41,258 nucleotides of DNA from Pseudomonadota bacterium (GCA_029561145.1 JAKQJM010000090.1:1-41258); one strand, 5' to 3'. Shown: positions 1 through 9,028, counted from the stretch's first letter. Numbers and translations: made by a program. Notes: generated by a model not told the origin, from the letters alone.

Positions 1-121
1 GGCAGCACTGAACATCGGAACCGGCCTGCGACCGTGCGCCAGACCTGTCGGCATGGCATAATCCGCGACCTTTTTGGCGTCCCGGAGCGATGGCAGGGCG
101 CCGTAACCACTTGGAGTTGCA

Positions 122-454
122 ATGGATTTCCTGATCAGTTCCGCTTACGCACAGGCTGCACCCGCTGGCGCCGCACCGAATCCGCTGATGTCCTTCCTGC
201 CGCTGATCATCATTTTCGGCATCTTCTATTTCATGCTGATCCGTCCGCAGATGAAGCGGGCCAAGGAAGCACGCGCGATGGTCGCGGCCCTGGCCAAGGG
301 CGACGAAGTGCTGACCAGTGGCGGAATGCTCGGTCGCATCGAGGACATCGCCGATTCCTTCGTCACGCTCGAGATCGCCGACAAGGTCAGCATCAAGCTG
401 CAGAAGAACGCGATCACCGCTGTCCTGCCGAAAGGCACGATCAAGCAGGCTTGA
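122..454 (+). CDS. yajC: Sec translocon accessory subunit YajC
   Basis: YajC is a small inner-membrane protein that associates with SecD and SecF and, through them, with the SecYEG channel. The 110 residues match the usual family length. A short N-terminal stretch rich in Ala and Pro is followed by one hydrophobic membrane segment at about residues 23-41 (PLMSFLPLIIIFGIFYFML). The family signature IRPQMKRAKE comes directly after it. The cytoplasmic part contains GDEVLTSGGMLGRI, also typical of YajC. The ATG at 122 has a GGAG motif a few bases upstream. secD and secF follow on the same strand, the usual yajC-secD-secF order, which makes the assignment secure. The upstream neighbour, often tgt in gammaproteobacteria, is outside the window. 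Confidence 0.97.
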   Translation: MDFLISSAYAQAAPAGAAPNPLMSFLPLIIIFGIFYFMLIRPQMKRAKEARAMVAALAKGDEVLTSGGMLGRIEDIADSFVTLEIADKVSIKLQKNAITAVLPKGTIKQA

Positions 455-460
455 TATCGA

Positions 461-509
461 CCGTGGCAGCCCCACAGCCTTGAACGGCGCTGTGGTGCGG
501 ATGCCACGG
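461..509 (+). other. Nested hairpin between yajC and secD
   Basis: Two nested stems are visible. An outer 8-bp stem pairs CCGTGGCA (461-468) with TGCCACGG (502-509). An inner 7-bp stem pairs CCACAGC (472-478) with GCTGTGG (489-495), with asymmetric bulges between them. It begins 6 bases after the yajC stop and ends 94 bases before the secD start. No T-tract follows, so it may be an mRNA processing or attenuation element rather than a full terminator. Function is inferred only from pairing. Confidence 0.5.
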
Positions 510-603
510 CGGCGTTGCGGTCCTGTTTCGTCCCGCTGCCCACCGCTGCATCCTGCTGCATCCCTTGATTGATCGGTAACCGCGTAGAACCGGATTTGTA
601 CGA

Positions 604-2466
604 ATGAACGATTATCCCCGCTGGAAGCACATCCTGGTCGCCCTCGTGGCGGTCCTCGGCGTGTTGTTTGCCGTGCCCTCGCTGTACCAGAAGCAACCCG
701 CGGTGCAGGTGCTCGCGAACAAGAGCGCTGTCGTCGATGAGGCCCTCAAGGAGCGCGCCCTGCAGGCCCTGCAGACGCGCAAGATCAGTTTCGACGGCGT
801 CGAGATCAAGGACGAGCATCTGCTGGCCCTGTTCCCGAACACCGATTCGCAATTGGCCGCAGCCAGCGCGTTGCGCACCGATCTCGGCGACAATTTCACG
901 GTCGCGCTCAACCTCGCTTCGACCGTGCCGCAGTGGATGCGCATGATCGGCGCCAACTCGATGCCGCTCGGCCTCGATCTGCAGGGTGGCGTGCACTTCC
1001 TCATGCAGGTCGACCAGAAAAGCGTGCTCGATGTCCAGGAACAGCGTTATGTCGACGACATCCGCTCGTTGCTGCGTGATCGCAACATCCGCAATGCCAA
1101 GGTCAACCGTGCCGCGCAGGGCATCATCGTCCAGGCCAGCAGCAGCGGGGACCGCGATGCGATCGCGGCCGCCATCGGAAAGGACCTGCAGGACCTCGTC
1201 ACCACCGAAGGTCCGTCGATCGGCGACCAGCCGAGCCTGATCGCCAAGGTCAAGCCCGAGCGCATCAAGCAGATCGCCGACAACACGATCAAGCAGAACG
1301 TCGCGACCCTGCGCAACCGCATCAACTCACTCGGCGTGGCCGAACCGCTGATCGTGCAGCAGGGCGACAGCCGCATCGTCGTCGAGCTTCCGGGCCTGCA
1401 GGACACCGCCGAAGCGAAGAAGCTGCTCGGCGCGACCGCGACCCTCGAATACCGGGCGGTCGATGAAAACACCAATGTCGCCGAAGCCGTGCGTACCGGC
1501 TCGGTGCCGCCCGATTCGCGCATCTACTACTGGAAGGACGGTCGTCCGGCCGTACTCAAGAAGAAGGTCATCGTCACCGGCGACGAACTGGTCGATGCCT
1601 CGAGTGCCGCCGACCAGCAGACCGGCACGCCATCGGTTTCGGTCGCGCTGAACTCGGCCGGCGCGCGCAAGATGCTCGATTTCACCTCGCAGAATGTCGG
1701 CAAGGGCATGGCCGTCGTGCTCGTCGAGCGCACTCCGGAAGTACGCCTGGTTGACGGCAAGGAAGTGCGCAGCGCCAAGATCACCGAGGAAATCATCAAT
1801 CTCGCGACGATCCGCGGCGTGTTTTCGAACAAGTTCCAGACGACCGGCCTGGACAGCATGAAAGGCGCCTCGGACCTGGCCCTGATGCTGCGCTCCGGTT
1901 CGCTCGCCGCGCCGGTCGATATCGTCCAGGAGCGCGTGATCGGCTCCACGCTCGGCGCCGACAACATCCGCAAGGGCGTAACCGCCGTCATCGTCGGCCT
2001 GGCCCTCGTGGTCGTGTTCGTCGCGATCTACTACAAGGTCTTCGGCCTGATCGCGAACGTCGCGCTGTTGATGAACCTGATCCTGCTGGTCGCGATCCTC
2101 AGCATCTTCCAGGCGACCCTGACCCTGCCCGGCATCGCCGGCATCGTGTTGACGCTCGGCATGGCGATCGACGCCAACGTCCTGATCTGCGAACGCATCC
2201 GCGAGGAGACGCGCAACGGCGTCACCCCGTTCGCGGCGATCCGCGGTGGCTACGAAAAGGCCTGGGCGACGATTCTCGACGCCAATGTCACCCACCTGAT
2301 TGCCGCCTTCGGCCTGATGACCTTCGGTTCGGGTCCGATCCGCGGCTTCGCGATCACGCTCGCGATCGGCATCATCACGTCGATGTTCACTTCGGTGACC
2401 GGCACCCACTCGCTTGTTGCGCTGGTCTTCGGTCGCTCGGCCAAGCTCAAGTCGCTGCCGGTCTGA
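604..2466 (+). CDS. secD: Protein translocase subunit SecD
   Basis: SecD works with SecF in the inner membrane. It uses the proton gradient to help pull preproteins out of the SecYEG channel on the periplasmic side. At 620 residues it is close to the E. coli length of about 615. A first membrane segment lies near residues 8-26. The large periplasmic domain carries the family motif GLDLQGGVHFLMQVD near residue 122. The C-terminal block of five membrane segments runs from about residue 455 and includes GMAIDANVLICERIREE, the conserved D-A-N region of the RND-type transmembrane core. The C-terminus is short and basic. secF starts 15 bases after the stop, so the two are almost certainly cotranscribed. 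The Shine-Dalgarno sequence at 604 is weak, but the ATG gives a conventional N-terminus. Confidence 0.97.
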   Translation: MNDYPRWKHILVALVAVLGVLFAVPSLYQKQPAVQVLANKSAVVDEALKERALQALQTRKISFDGVEIKDEHLLALFPNTDSQLAAASALRTDLGDNFTVALNLASTVPQWMRMIGANSMPLGLDLQGGVHFLMQVDQKSVLDVQEQRYVDDIRSLLRDRNIRNAKVNRAAQGIIVQASSSGDRDAIAAAIGKDLQDLVTTEGPSIGDQPSLIAKVKPERIKQIADNTIKQNVATLRNRINSLGVAEPLIVQQGDSRIVVELPGLQDTAEAKKLLGATATLEYRAVDENTNVAEAVRTGSVPPDSRIYYWKDGRPAVLKKKVIVTGDELVDASSAADQQTGTPSVSVALNSAGARKMLDFTSQNVGKGMAVVLVERTPEVRLVDGKEVRSAKITEEIINLATIRGVFSNKFQTTGLDSMKGASDLALMLRSGSLAAPVDIVQERVIGSTLGADNIRKGVTAVIVGLALVVVFVAIYYKVFGLIANVALLMNLILLVAILSIFQATLTLPGIAGIVLTLGMAIDANVLICERIREETRNGVTPFAAIRGGYEKAWATILDANVTHLIAAFGLMTFGSGPIRGFAITLAIGIITSMFTSVTGTHSLVALVFGRSAKLKSLPV

Positions 2467-2481
2467 CCTCGGGAACCCTCC

Positions 2482-3447
2482 ATGGAACTTTTCAATCCGA
2501 ACAGCAATATCGATTTCATGCGCTGGCGCAAGGTCAGCCTTGGCGTATCGGCGCTGCTGATGATCGTTTCCGTCGCGATCATCTTCGTGCGCGGACTCGA
2601 CTACGGCCTCGACTTCACCGGCGGCGCGAATGTCGAAGTGACCTACGAGAACGCCATCGACGTCGCTGACGTGCGCGCGGCGCTGACCGAAGGTGGTTTC
2701 GACAAGGCTGTCGTGCAGACCTATGGCGGCACCAACGATTTCGCGATCCGCATCGTCGCCGACGAGCAGGCCACCTCGACCACCGAGGAAGCCAGTGTCG
2801 TCGCCAACGACAAGATCGCGGTCAAGGTGCTCGAGGCCCTGCACGCGAAGCGGCCCGATGCCAAGGTCGTCAACAGCGAGTTCGTCGGCGCGCAGGTCGG
2901 CGATGAGCTGCGCAGCGATGGTCTCGTCGCGGTCATCTTCGTCATCGCCGGCATCTCGATCTACCTGTGGATCCGCTTCGAGTGGCGCTTCGCGGTTTCC
3001 GCGGTCGCTTCGGAAATCCACGACACGCTGATCACGGTCGCCGCGTTCGCGCTGACCGGACGTGAATTCGATCTGCCGGCACTGGCCGCCGTGCTTTCCG
3101 TCGTCGGTTATTCGATCAACGACAAGATCGTCGTGTTCGATCGCGTGCGTGAAATCTTCCGCTCCTCGCGCAAGGGCGATTCGGCCGATATCCTCAACCG
3201 CTCGGTCAACTCGACCCTGTCGCGCACGATCATGACCGGCGTGACCACGGCACTCGCCGTTGGCACCTTGTATTTCCTTGGCGGTCCCGCCCTCGAGAAT
3301 TTCGGCCTCATCATGCTGATCGGCATCTTCATCGGCATCGCCTCGTCGATCTTCTTCGCCAATCCGGTGCTGTTGCTGCTCGGTGTCTCGAAGCAGGACC
3401 TGATGCCGGTGACGCGCAACGATCCCGAGCTCGAACGACGGCCGTGA
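2482..3447 (+). CDS. secF: Protein translocase subunit SecF
   Basis: SecF is the partner of SecD in the proton-driven late step of protein export. The protein has 321 residues, against about 323 in E. coli. After an N-terminal membrane segment at residues 17-36 comes the signature GLDFTGGANVEV. The C-terminal membrane bundle contains VLSVVGYSINDKIVVFDRVRE, the conserved region equivalent to the SecD RND core, and ends with LGGPALENFGLIMLIGIFIG. It is the last gene of the yajC-secD-secF unit, and a strong hairpin follows its stop by 20 bases. The start ATG comes 15 bases after the secD stop. Nothing is truncated or unusual. Confidence 0.97.
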   Translation: MELFNPNSNIDFMRWRKVSLGVSALLMIVSVAIIFVRGLDYGLDFTGGANVEVTYENAIDVADVRAALTEGGFDKAVVQTYGGTNDFAIRIVADEQATSTTEEASVVANDKIAVKVLEALHAKRPDAKVVNSEFVGAQVGDELRSDGLVAVIFVIAGISIYLWIRFEWRFAVSAVASEIHDTLITVAAFALTGREFDLPALAAVLSVVGYSINDKIVVFDRVREIFRSSRKGDSADILNRSVNSTLSRTIMTGVTTALAVGTLYFLGGPALENFGLIMLIGIFIGIASSIFFANPVLLLLGVSKQDLMPVTRNDPELERRP

Positions 3448-3467
3448 TCGGCTGCCACGCTTGAACC

Positions 3468-3493
3468 AAACGGGGTGCTTCGGCACCCCGTTT
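3468..3493 (+). terminator. Terminator hairpin after secF
   Basis: A perfect 11-bp stem, AAACGGGGTGC pairing with GCACCCCGTTT, closes on the stable tetraloop TTCG, 20 bases after the secF stop. The T residues that would follow the stem are mostly within its own 3' arm. The position fits the end of the yajC-secD-secF transcript. Confidence 0.8.
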
Positions 3494-3968
3494 GCGTTGC
3501 AGCTCCCGCCCGCGACGACTCATGCCGGGTGGCACAAAGCGACCGGGTCCCGGCATTTCCGAAGCACGATGAAAAATGCGCTGCTCCTTGATCTGACAAT
3601 CCGGCTTGCAGCAAAAGCCGCCGCAGGTCAGGAGTTCCGGCGGATTCGCCACTGCGCCGTTCCCGACATGACCGACGCTGCGTGGAGCGCGCCAACGTTG
3701 CCGTGGATGTCATTCCCTGATGGCCTCGTGGCAGCCCTTAGTGGATCCGCCTGATTGCCAGCATCGACCATCCTGCCAATGGCACCAATCCCGGCGGGAT
3801 GCCGATCATGGTGCTGGATGGCATCGGGCCGGAGCAGCCGTTGAGACCGGATACGCCGCGAACCCCCAGACGGGATTGAGATCGAGGAGCAGGAGTGCCC
3901 GCGTGTGTCCCCTTTGGGCATCCATCGTCGTTGAGATGATGGACATTCCAGCTTGCGAGGAAACCACG
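3494..3968. other. Intergenic region without a supported gene
   Basis: About 475 bases separate the secF terminator from the next start. Open frames occur on both strands, but none has a signal peptide, a recognisable motif or a convincing ribosome binding site. One + strand frame near 3750-3880 reads protein-like (for example GTNPGGMPIMVLDGIG) before a stop, and could be a remnant of a lost gene. I cannot name it. Confidence 0.5.
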
Positions 3969-4529
3969 ATGGCCTCCCGTTACGCGCCTTGCTTGTGCGG
4001 ATTGGCGACTGCCTTGTGTCTGGCAGCGTCGATGGCGAGCAGCGCCGATGAGACGGATCCGTTCGGCGGCCGGGCGCTCAAGCCGGGCGAACGGCATGAC
4101 GGCAAGGCCATGACGGTCGACGAACTGGTCGCCTGCATCGATCTCGATCGCGATCTCGACAACCGCAAGCGCGAAGCCGACGGGCTCGAACTCCAGGCCG
4201 ACCTGGCCGAGTCCCGCTATCGCGGCCTGGCGCAGATCATCGACGCGGAACGCCAGATGCTCGACGCGAGCGACCAGCATGCGATCGATGCCTTCAATGC
4301 AAAGGTCGAGGAACATGGCACGGCAGTCGATGCCTACAACGACCTGGTCGTGCGACTCAATGCGGCGCTTTCCGATCAGGATGCCCTGACCGAGCGCTTC
4401 AACCCGCAGTGCACGACTTCGGCCTACTACGCCGCGGATCTCACCAAGGCCTACTCGATTCGCGAACGGCGACTCGCAGCGCGCATGTCGGAAGAGGCCG
4501 CGAAACGGGAAGGCACTCCGTCGCAGTAG
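3969..4529 (+). CDS. Exported coiled-coil protein of unknown function
   Basis: I do not recognise a named family. The ATG at 3969 is preceded by GAGG with 8-base spacing. It opens a Sec signal peptide (MASRYAPCLCGLATALCLAASMASSA), with probable cleavage near residue 26. The frame is open further upstream, but only this start yields a signal peptide. The mature part of about 160 residues is charged and rich in Ala, Glu, Asp and Leu. Residues 60-150 look helical with heptad-like spacing, suggesting a coiled coil. Two cysteines in the mature region (VACID and NPQCT) flank the helical part and could form a disulfide in the periplasm. The downstream pseudouridine synthase starts about 30 bases after the stop; any link is unknown. 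Confidence 0.75.
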   Translation: MASRYAPCLCGLATALCLAASMASSADETDPFGGRALKPGERHDGKAMTVDELVACIDLDRDLDNRKREADGLELQADLAESRYRGLAQIIDAERQMLDASDQHAIDAFNAKVEEHGTAVDAYNDLVVRLNAALSDQDALTERFNPQCTTSAYYAADLTKAYSIRERRLAARMSEEAAKREGTPSQ

Positions 4530-4532
4530 AAT
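4527..4532 (+). promoter_or_regulatory. Possible -10 element for the pseudouridine synthase gene
   Basis: TAGAAT matches the sigma-70 -10 consensus at 5 of 6 positions and overlaps the stop codon of the upstream gene. It lies 26 bases before the TTG start at 4559. No good -35 hexamer is visible at the expected distance, so this is a weak call. Confidence 0.25.
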
Positions 4533-4558
4533 CCGGCGTCCTGCCGGAGGATCACGAG

Positions 4559-5407
4559 TTGCCCAGCCCACCGCGTCGACCCACCGGAAAGTCCGAATCC
4601 TCGGCCCATCGGGAGCATGGGCTGGCGCGCGTGATGTCCAAGCGCGGCATGTGTTCGCGCAGCCAGGCCGAAAAGCGCGTACGCGAAGGACGTGTGCGCG
4701 TGGACGGCAAGCTGGTCCGCGATCCCGAGTCGCGCACGCGGCCGGATGCCGCGATTGCGATCGATGGCGCCGCTGTTTCTGGAATCGGGCGGCGCTACCT
4801 GATGCTCAACAAGCCGCGTGGATGCGTCACCACGGCGAACGACGAACGTGGTCGCGATACGGTTTACGCGCTGTTCGAGGGCACCGACCTGCCATGGATC
4901 GCGCCGGTCGGACGCCTCGACAAGGCCAGCGAAGGCCTGCTGCTTTTCAGCAATGACAGCGAATGGGCAGCGTGCATCACCGCACCCGAATCGCAGCTCG
5001 ACAAGACCTATCATGTGCAGATCGATTGTCTGCCCGACGCGGACTTGCTTAAGCAGATGCAATCGGGCATCGACGACGCCGGCGAACGGCTCGCTGCGGT
5101 TTCCGTTCGCGAATTGCGCCGTGGCGCGAAGAATGCCTGGCTCGAAATTGTCCTTGACGAAGGCCGCAACCGACAGATCCGCCGATTGCTCGCCGCGTTC
5201 GATATTTCAGTGTTGCGCCTGATTCGGGTGGCGATCGGAGAGCTGCACCTCGGCGAGTTGGGCAAAGGAAAGTGGCGAGATTTGGCTGAAGACGAAGTTC
5301 GGGCACTCGCATCTCCGTCGCGCTGGGTTCAGCGCGGCAACGCATTGCTTTTTTCCGCCTCTGCTGTTCCTTCTCCCGGGACGGGAGAAGGCGCCGAAGG
5401 CGGATGA
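4559..5407 (+). CDS. RsuA/RluB/RluE-family rRNA pseudouridine synthase
   Basis: The enzyme isomerises specific uridines in ribosomal RNA. An N-terminal S4 RNA-binding domain is visible at about residues 26-75 (LARVMSKRGMCSRSQAEKRV). The catalytic motif PVGRLDKASEGLLLFS follows, with the Asp of GRLD as the nucleophile. The late motif EGRNRQIRRLL is also present. The start chosen is TTG at 4559, because GGAGG lies 8 bases upstream; starting at ATG 4634 would cut into the S4 domain. This gives 282 residues. The last dozen residues (PSPGTGEGAEGG) are encoded by a dispersed palindromic repeat that supplies the stop codon, so the natural C-terminus was probably different. Which of the RsuA, RluB, RluE or RluF specificities it has cannot be decided here. 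Confidence 0.9.
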   Translation: MPSPPRRPTGKSESSAHREHGLARVMSKRGMCSRSQAEKRVREGRVRVDGKLVRDPESRTRPDAAIAIDGAAVSGIGRRYLMLNKPRGCVTTANDERGRDTVYALFEGTDLPWIAPVGRLDKASEGLLLFSNDSEWAACITAPESQLDKTYHVQIDCLPDADLLKQMQSGIDDAGERLAAVSVRELRRGAKNAWLEIVLDEGRNRQIRRLLAAFDISVLRLIRVAIGELHLGELGKGKWRDLAEDEVRALASPSRWVQRGNALLFSASAVPSPGTGEGAEGG

Positions 5408-5408
5408 G
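5369..5408 (+). repeat. REP-like palindromic repeat, copy 1
   Basis: A 10-bp stem, CCTTCTCCCG pairing with CGGGAGAAGG, has a 3-base loop and is followed by GCCGAAGGCGGATGAG. A second copy lies in opposite orientation at 5591-5632. This sequence type is recalled as widespread between genes in Xanthomonadales and other proteobacteria. It overlaps the 3' end of the pseudouridine synthase gene. Confidence 0.75.
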
Positions 5409-5422
5409 TACGCTTTTTCGGT

Positions 5423-5479
5423 TTCGAATTTGCAAAAGAAAACAACGCCGGACCCTGCGTTGCTCGGGAACACGATGCG
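5423..5479 (+). repeat. Degenerate direct repeat, copy A
   Basis: It begins TTCGAA and ends GATGCG. Aligned by eye with copy B (5664-5721), 43 of 58 columns agree with one indel. It lies between the two inverted palindromes. Confidence 0.55.
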
Positions 5480-5590
5480 CCATGCAGAAACCGGTTCACC
5501 TTGAGGATCCTTCGCTCCTTGATGAACGCCCCACCACGCGCCAAATCGGCGCGATCCATCGCGCCAAGACAGTCGTGACAGCCAAAGCCC

Positions 5591-5632
5591 CTCATCCGCC
5601 TTCGGCACCTTCTCCCACAAGGCGGGAGAAGG
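5591..5632 (-). repeat. REP-like palindromic repeat, copy 2 (inverted)
   Basis: CTCATCCGCCTTCGGCACC is the reverse complement of the flank of copy 1 with one mismatch in 19 bases. It leads into a stem of CCTTCTCCC (5608-5616) and GGGAGAAGG (5624-5632). With copy 1 it forms an inverted pair around about 180 bases. Confidence 0.75.
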
Positions 5633-5663
5633 ATAAGTCGGCATCTTCCGTCCCTTCTCCCGC

Positions 5664-5721
5664 TTCGAAGTTGTAAAGGAGAACGCCGCCAGGCCCTTGA
5701 GTTGTCCGGCACCATGATGCG
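5664..5721 (+). repeat. Degenerate direct repeat, copy B
   Basis: Second copy of the 57-base sequence at 5423-5479, about 74 percent identical by hand alignment. It is preceded by the half-palindrome CCTTCTCCCG at 5653-5662, and ends 12 bases before the kbl stop. Confidence 0.55.
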
Positions 5722-5732
5722 TTTCGCTGAAT

Positions 5733-6920
<1,188 letters not shown>

Positions 6921-7074
6921 GGCGATTTCGGGTTTCGGGGAAACGGCGATTGTCCGTCAAAGCGGTTTCCGGCGCAGCCCCGCCGGCTGACCATTCCCGC
7001 TACCCGATCAAGCCCGCGGAGGGAAAAGCCCGTTAGACTTCGCGACTGGCGTGGGCGATCGGGGGTATCTGGCG

Positions 7075-8256
7075 ATGCGTTGCATTCTTGTCGGCTTGTT
7101 GTTGCTGGTCGTTTTCGAGCCTGCCGTGGCGGCCGTGAAACGTGTCGATCCGGCCTACCTTGCAAGCATCCGGGACGACAATCCGAATCCGCTGCCACGT
7201 GGGTTCGGCCCCGGTGAGCACCCTGTCGCGCCGCGGATTCCGGACCACGTGCTCGCACCACCGCCAGGCAGCGCACGTGCGCAGGCCGAGTACGAGGACA
7301 ATCAGGGATTGATGGTCCGCTGGGGCTCGTTCAATTCGCTGCTGACCGACATGACCGTCGCGATCACCACCGGCGACAGTTCCGCCCGGATGTACGTCGT
7401 GGTCACCGGAACCAGTCAGCAGAACAGCGCCGCAAGCACACTTGCCGGAGCTGGCGCCAACATGGATCGGGTAGGTTTCATCGTCCAGCCCTGCAGCAAT
7501 TCCAACCAGTGCAGCGTCTGGATGCGTGACTATGGTCCGCGCTTCATTGACGACAGTGGCCGCCTCGGCATCATCGATCACATCTACAACCGGCCGCAGC
7601 GGATCGTCGATGACGCCTATCCCGACGTTGCCTCCACAGTTCGCGGCGAGCCGAACTACGACATCCCGTTGACGCACGGTGGCGGCAATTTTCACTTGTT
7701 CCGGAATCGTGATGCGTTCATGACGAGGTTGATCGTCAACGAGAACCCTGGCGTGAGCGAACAGCAGATCCGCGACTACTACGCGTTGTACCAGGGTCTC
7801 GATGTGACCCTGACCGATCCGTTCCCGATCAGCTACGACTCGACCCAGCATATCGACATGTGGATGTTGCCGCTTGCCGACAACACGGTGTTGATCGGCG
7901 AATACGCAGCCGGGGAAGGTGGCGGCGTGCCCAAGACGGTGACCGATGCCACCGCATCGCTGATGCAGTCACGCGGATACACGGTCTATCGCACGCCAGG
8001 CTGGCGCGCAGGCGGTGCGCACTACACCTACACGAATGCTGTCCTGCTCAACGACCTTGCGCTGATCTGCCGTTTTGGCGGCAGCTATGCCGCGCAGGAC
8101 GCCCAGGCGCTGGCGACATTCCAGACCGCGCTGCCGGATCGCACCATAGTGCAGGTCGATTGCAGCGGCATCATTGGTTCGGCCGGCGCGATCCATTGCA
8201 TCGTCATGCATGTGCCCGACCTGCTTTTCCGCGATGAGTTTGAAGGCGTCGAGTGA
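7075..8256 (+). CDS. Exported agmatine/peptidylarginine deiminase-family enzyme
   Basis: This is a guanidine-modifying superfamily protein of the agmatine deiminase/Porphyromonas-type PAD group, 393 residues from ATG 7075. Catalytic landmarks are present: WMRDYGP with Asp152, a GGGNFH motif, QHIDMWM with His259 and Asp261, and GAIHCIVMHVP with the nucleophile Cys375. The ATG at 7075 opens a clear signal peptide (MRCILVGLLLLVVFEPAVAA), so the enzyme acts outside the cytoplasm. Cytosolic agmatine deiminases have no such peptide, which makes a peptidylarginine-type or other extracellular substrate plausible. A GTG at 7051 would add residues before the signal and is less likely. The last residues, DLLFRDEFEGVE, match the tail of two other exported proteins in this window. 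The actual substrate is not predictable. Confidence 0.88.
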   Translation: MRCILVGLLLLVVFEPAVAAVKRVDPAYLASIRDDNPNPLPRGFGPGEHPVAPRIPDHVLAPPPGSARAQAEYEDNQGLMVRWGSFNSLLTDMTVAITTGDSSARMYVVVTGTSQQNSAASTLAGAGANMDRVGFIVQPCSNSNQCSVWMRDYGPRFIDDSGRLGIIDHIYNRPQRIVDDAYPDVASTVRGEPNYDIPLTHGGGNFHLFRNRDAFMTRLIVNENPGVSEQQIRDYYALYQGLDVTLTDPFPISYDSTQHIDMWMLPLADNTVLIGEYAAGEGGGVPKTVTDATASLMQSRGYTVYRTPGWRAGGAHYTYTNAVLLNDLALICRFGGSYAAQDAQALATFQTALPDRTIVQVDCSGIIGSAGAIHCIVMHVPDLLFRDEFEGVE

Positions 8257-8281
8257 CCTGTCGCACGTGTCGCCGGCCCGC

Positions 8282-9028
8282 ATGGATCGAATGCGCCTGG
8301 TCGATACCGCGCCGATTCCCGGTGGTGGCGAGCTGCGCCTGTTTGCAGAAGGCGATCACTACTCGATCAAGATCGCTGGCGGCGGCGACCTCATGTCGAC
8401 GCGCATGCACGGCTCCGAGGATGCGTTGGCGACAATCGCCTGCGAGCGGATTCCGCGGGGCAGACAGGCGCGTGTCCTGATCGGCGGTCTTGGCATGGGT
8501 TTCACGCTGGCGGCTGCACTCGCCCATCTCGGCCAGGATGCGCGTGTCATCGTCGCCGAACTGGTGCCTGGCGTCGTCGCGTGGAATCGCGGGTCGCTCG
8601 GTCGGCATGCTGGTTTTCCACTCGATGACGCGCGTGTCGAGGTGCGCGAATGCGACGTCGCGATGGTGATCAGGAGCGAACGATCGGGTCTCGACGCGAT
8701 CCTGCTCGATGTCGACAACGGCCCCGACGGACTGACCCGGATCGGCAACGACTGGTTGTACGCGATGCCCGGGCTCGCCGCATCGATGGCGGCACTGCGT
8801 CCGGGTGGCGTGCTCGCGATCTGGTCGGCGCATCCCGATCGCCGGTTTGTCGCGCGCCTGCGCCAGGTCGGCTTCGCCGTCGACGAGGTGCCGGTGCGCG
8901 CGCATGGCAGCAAGGGCGCGCGCCATCTGATCTGGCTGGCGAGCAAACCGTCGAATCCCGCCGGAACGGCAATCCGGCGTGCCCGATCCGGTCCTATCGA
9001 CGCTCGACCACGGCATCGCCGCGGCTGA
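8282..9028 (+). CDS. Spermidine-synthase-like (Rossmann methyltransferase fold) protein
   Basis: About 248 residues with a SAM-type Rossmann core: VLIGGLGMGFTLAAAL is the glycine-rich loop, VIVAELVPGVVAWN the acidic strand, and AILLDVDNGPDGL the post-core motif typical of spermidine-synthase-like proteins. True spermidine synthases are usually near 280 residues and have a YHE-type N-terminal domain that is not obvious here. A polyamine product is therefore not assured. It begins 25 bases after the deiminase stop on the same strand, so cotranscription is likely. ATG 8234 is also in frame and would overlap the deiminase gene; ATG 8282 or 8291 was preferred, though no clear ribosome binding site decides. 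The C-terminal 25 residues are low-complexity and basic, and the last 35 bases overlap the convergent gene. Confidence 0.75.
   Translation: MDRMRLVDTAPIPGGGELRLFAEGDHYSIKIAGGGDLMSTRMHGSEDALATIACERIPRGRQARVLIGGLGMGFTLAAALAHLGQDARVIVAELVPGVVAWNRGSLGRHAGFPLDDARVEVRECDVAMVIRSERSGLDAILLDVDNGPDGLTRIGNDWLYAMPGLAASMAALRPGGVLAIWSAHPDRRFVARLRQVGFAVDEVPVRAHGSKGARHLIWLASKPSNPAGTAIRRARSGPIDARPRHRRG

Larger units (their letters stand above)
5408..5732. other. Intergenic region made of decayed repeats
   Basis: This stretch between two convergent genes holds no supported gene. It contains the inverted pair of REP-like palindromes, a third half-palindrome (CCTTCTCCCG at 5653-5662), and two copies of a degenerate sequence of about 57 bases at 5423-5479 and 5664-5721. 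Open frames here, such as the - strand one ending in KVNRFLHGA-like residues, look like translations of repeat DNA rather than genes. Confidence 0.65.

Noticed and set aside
57-62. CATAAT as a -10 element for yajC
   Set aside because: No -35 hexamer at the right distance, and the hexamer alone is too weak.
1327-3486. 719-codon open frame on the - strand opposite secD and secF
   Set aside because: It is a high-GC shadow rich in Arg, Asp, His and Gln without motifs; secD and secF are certain on the + strand.
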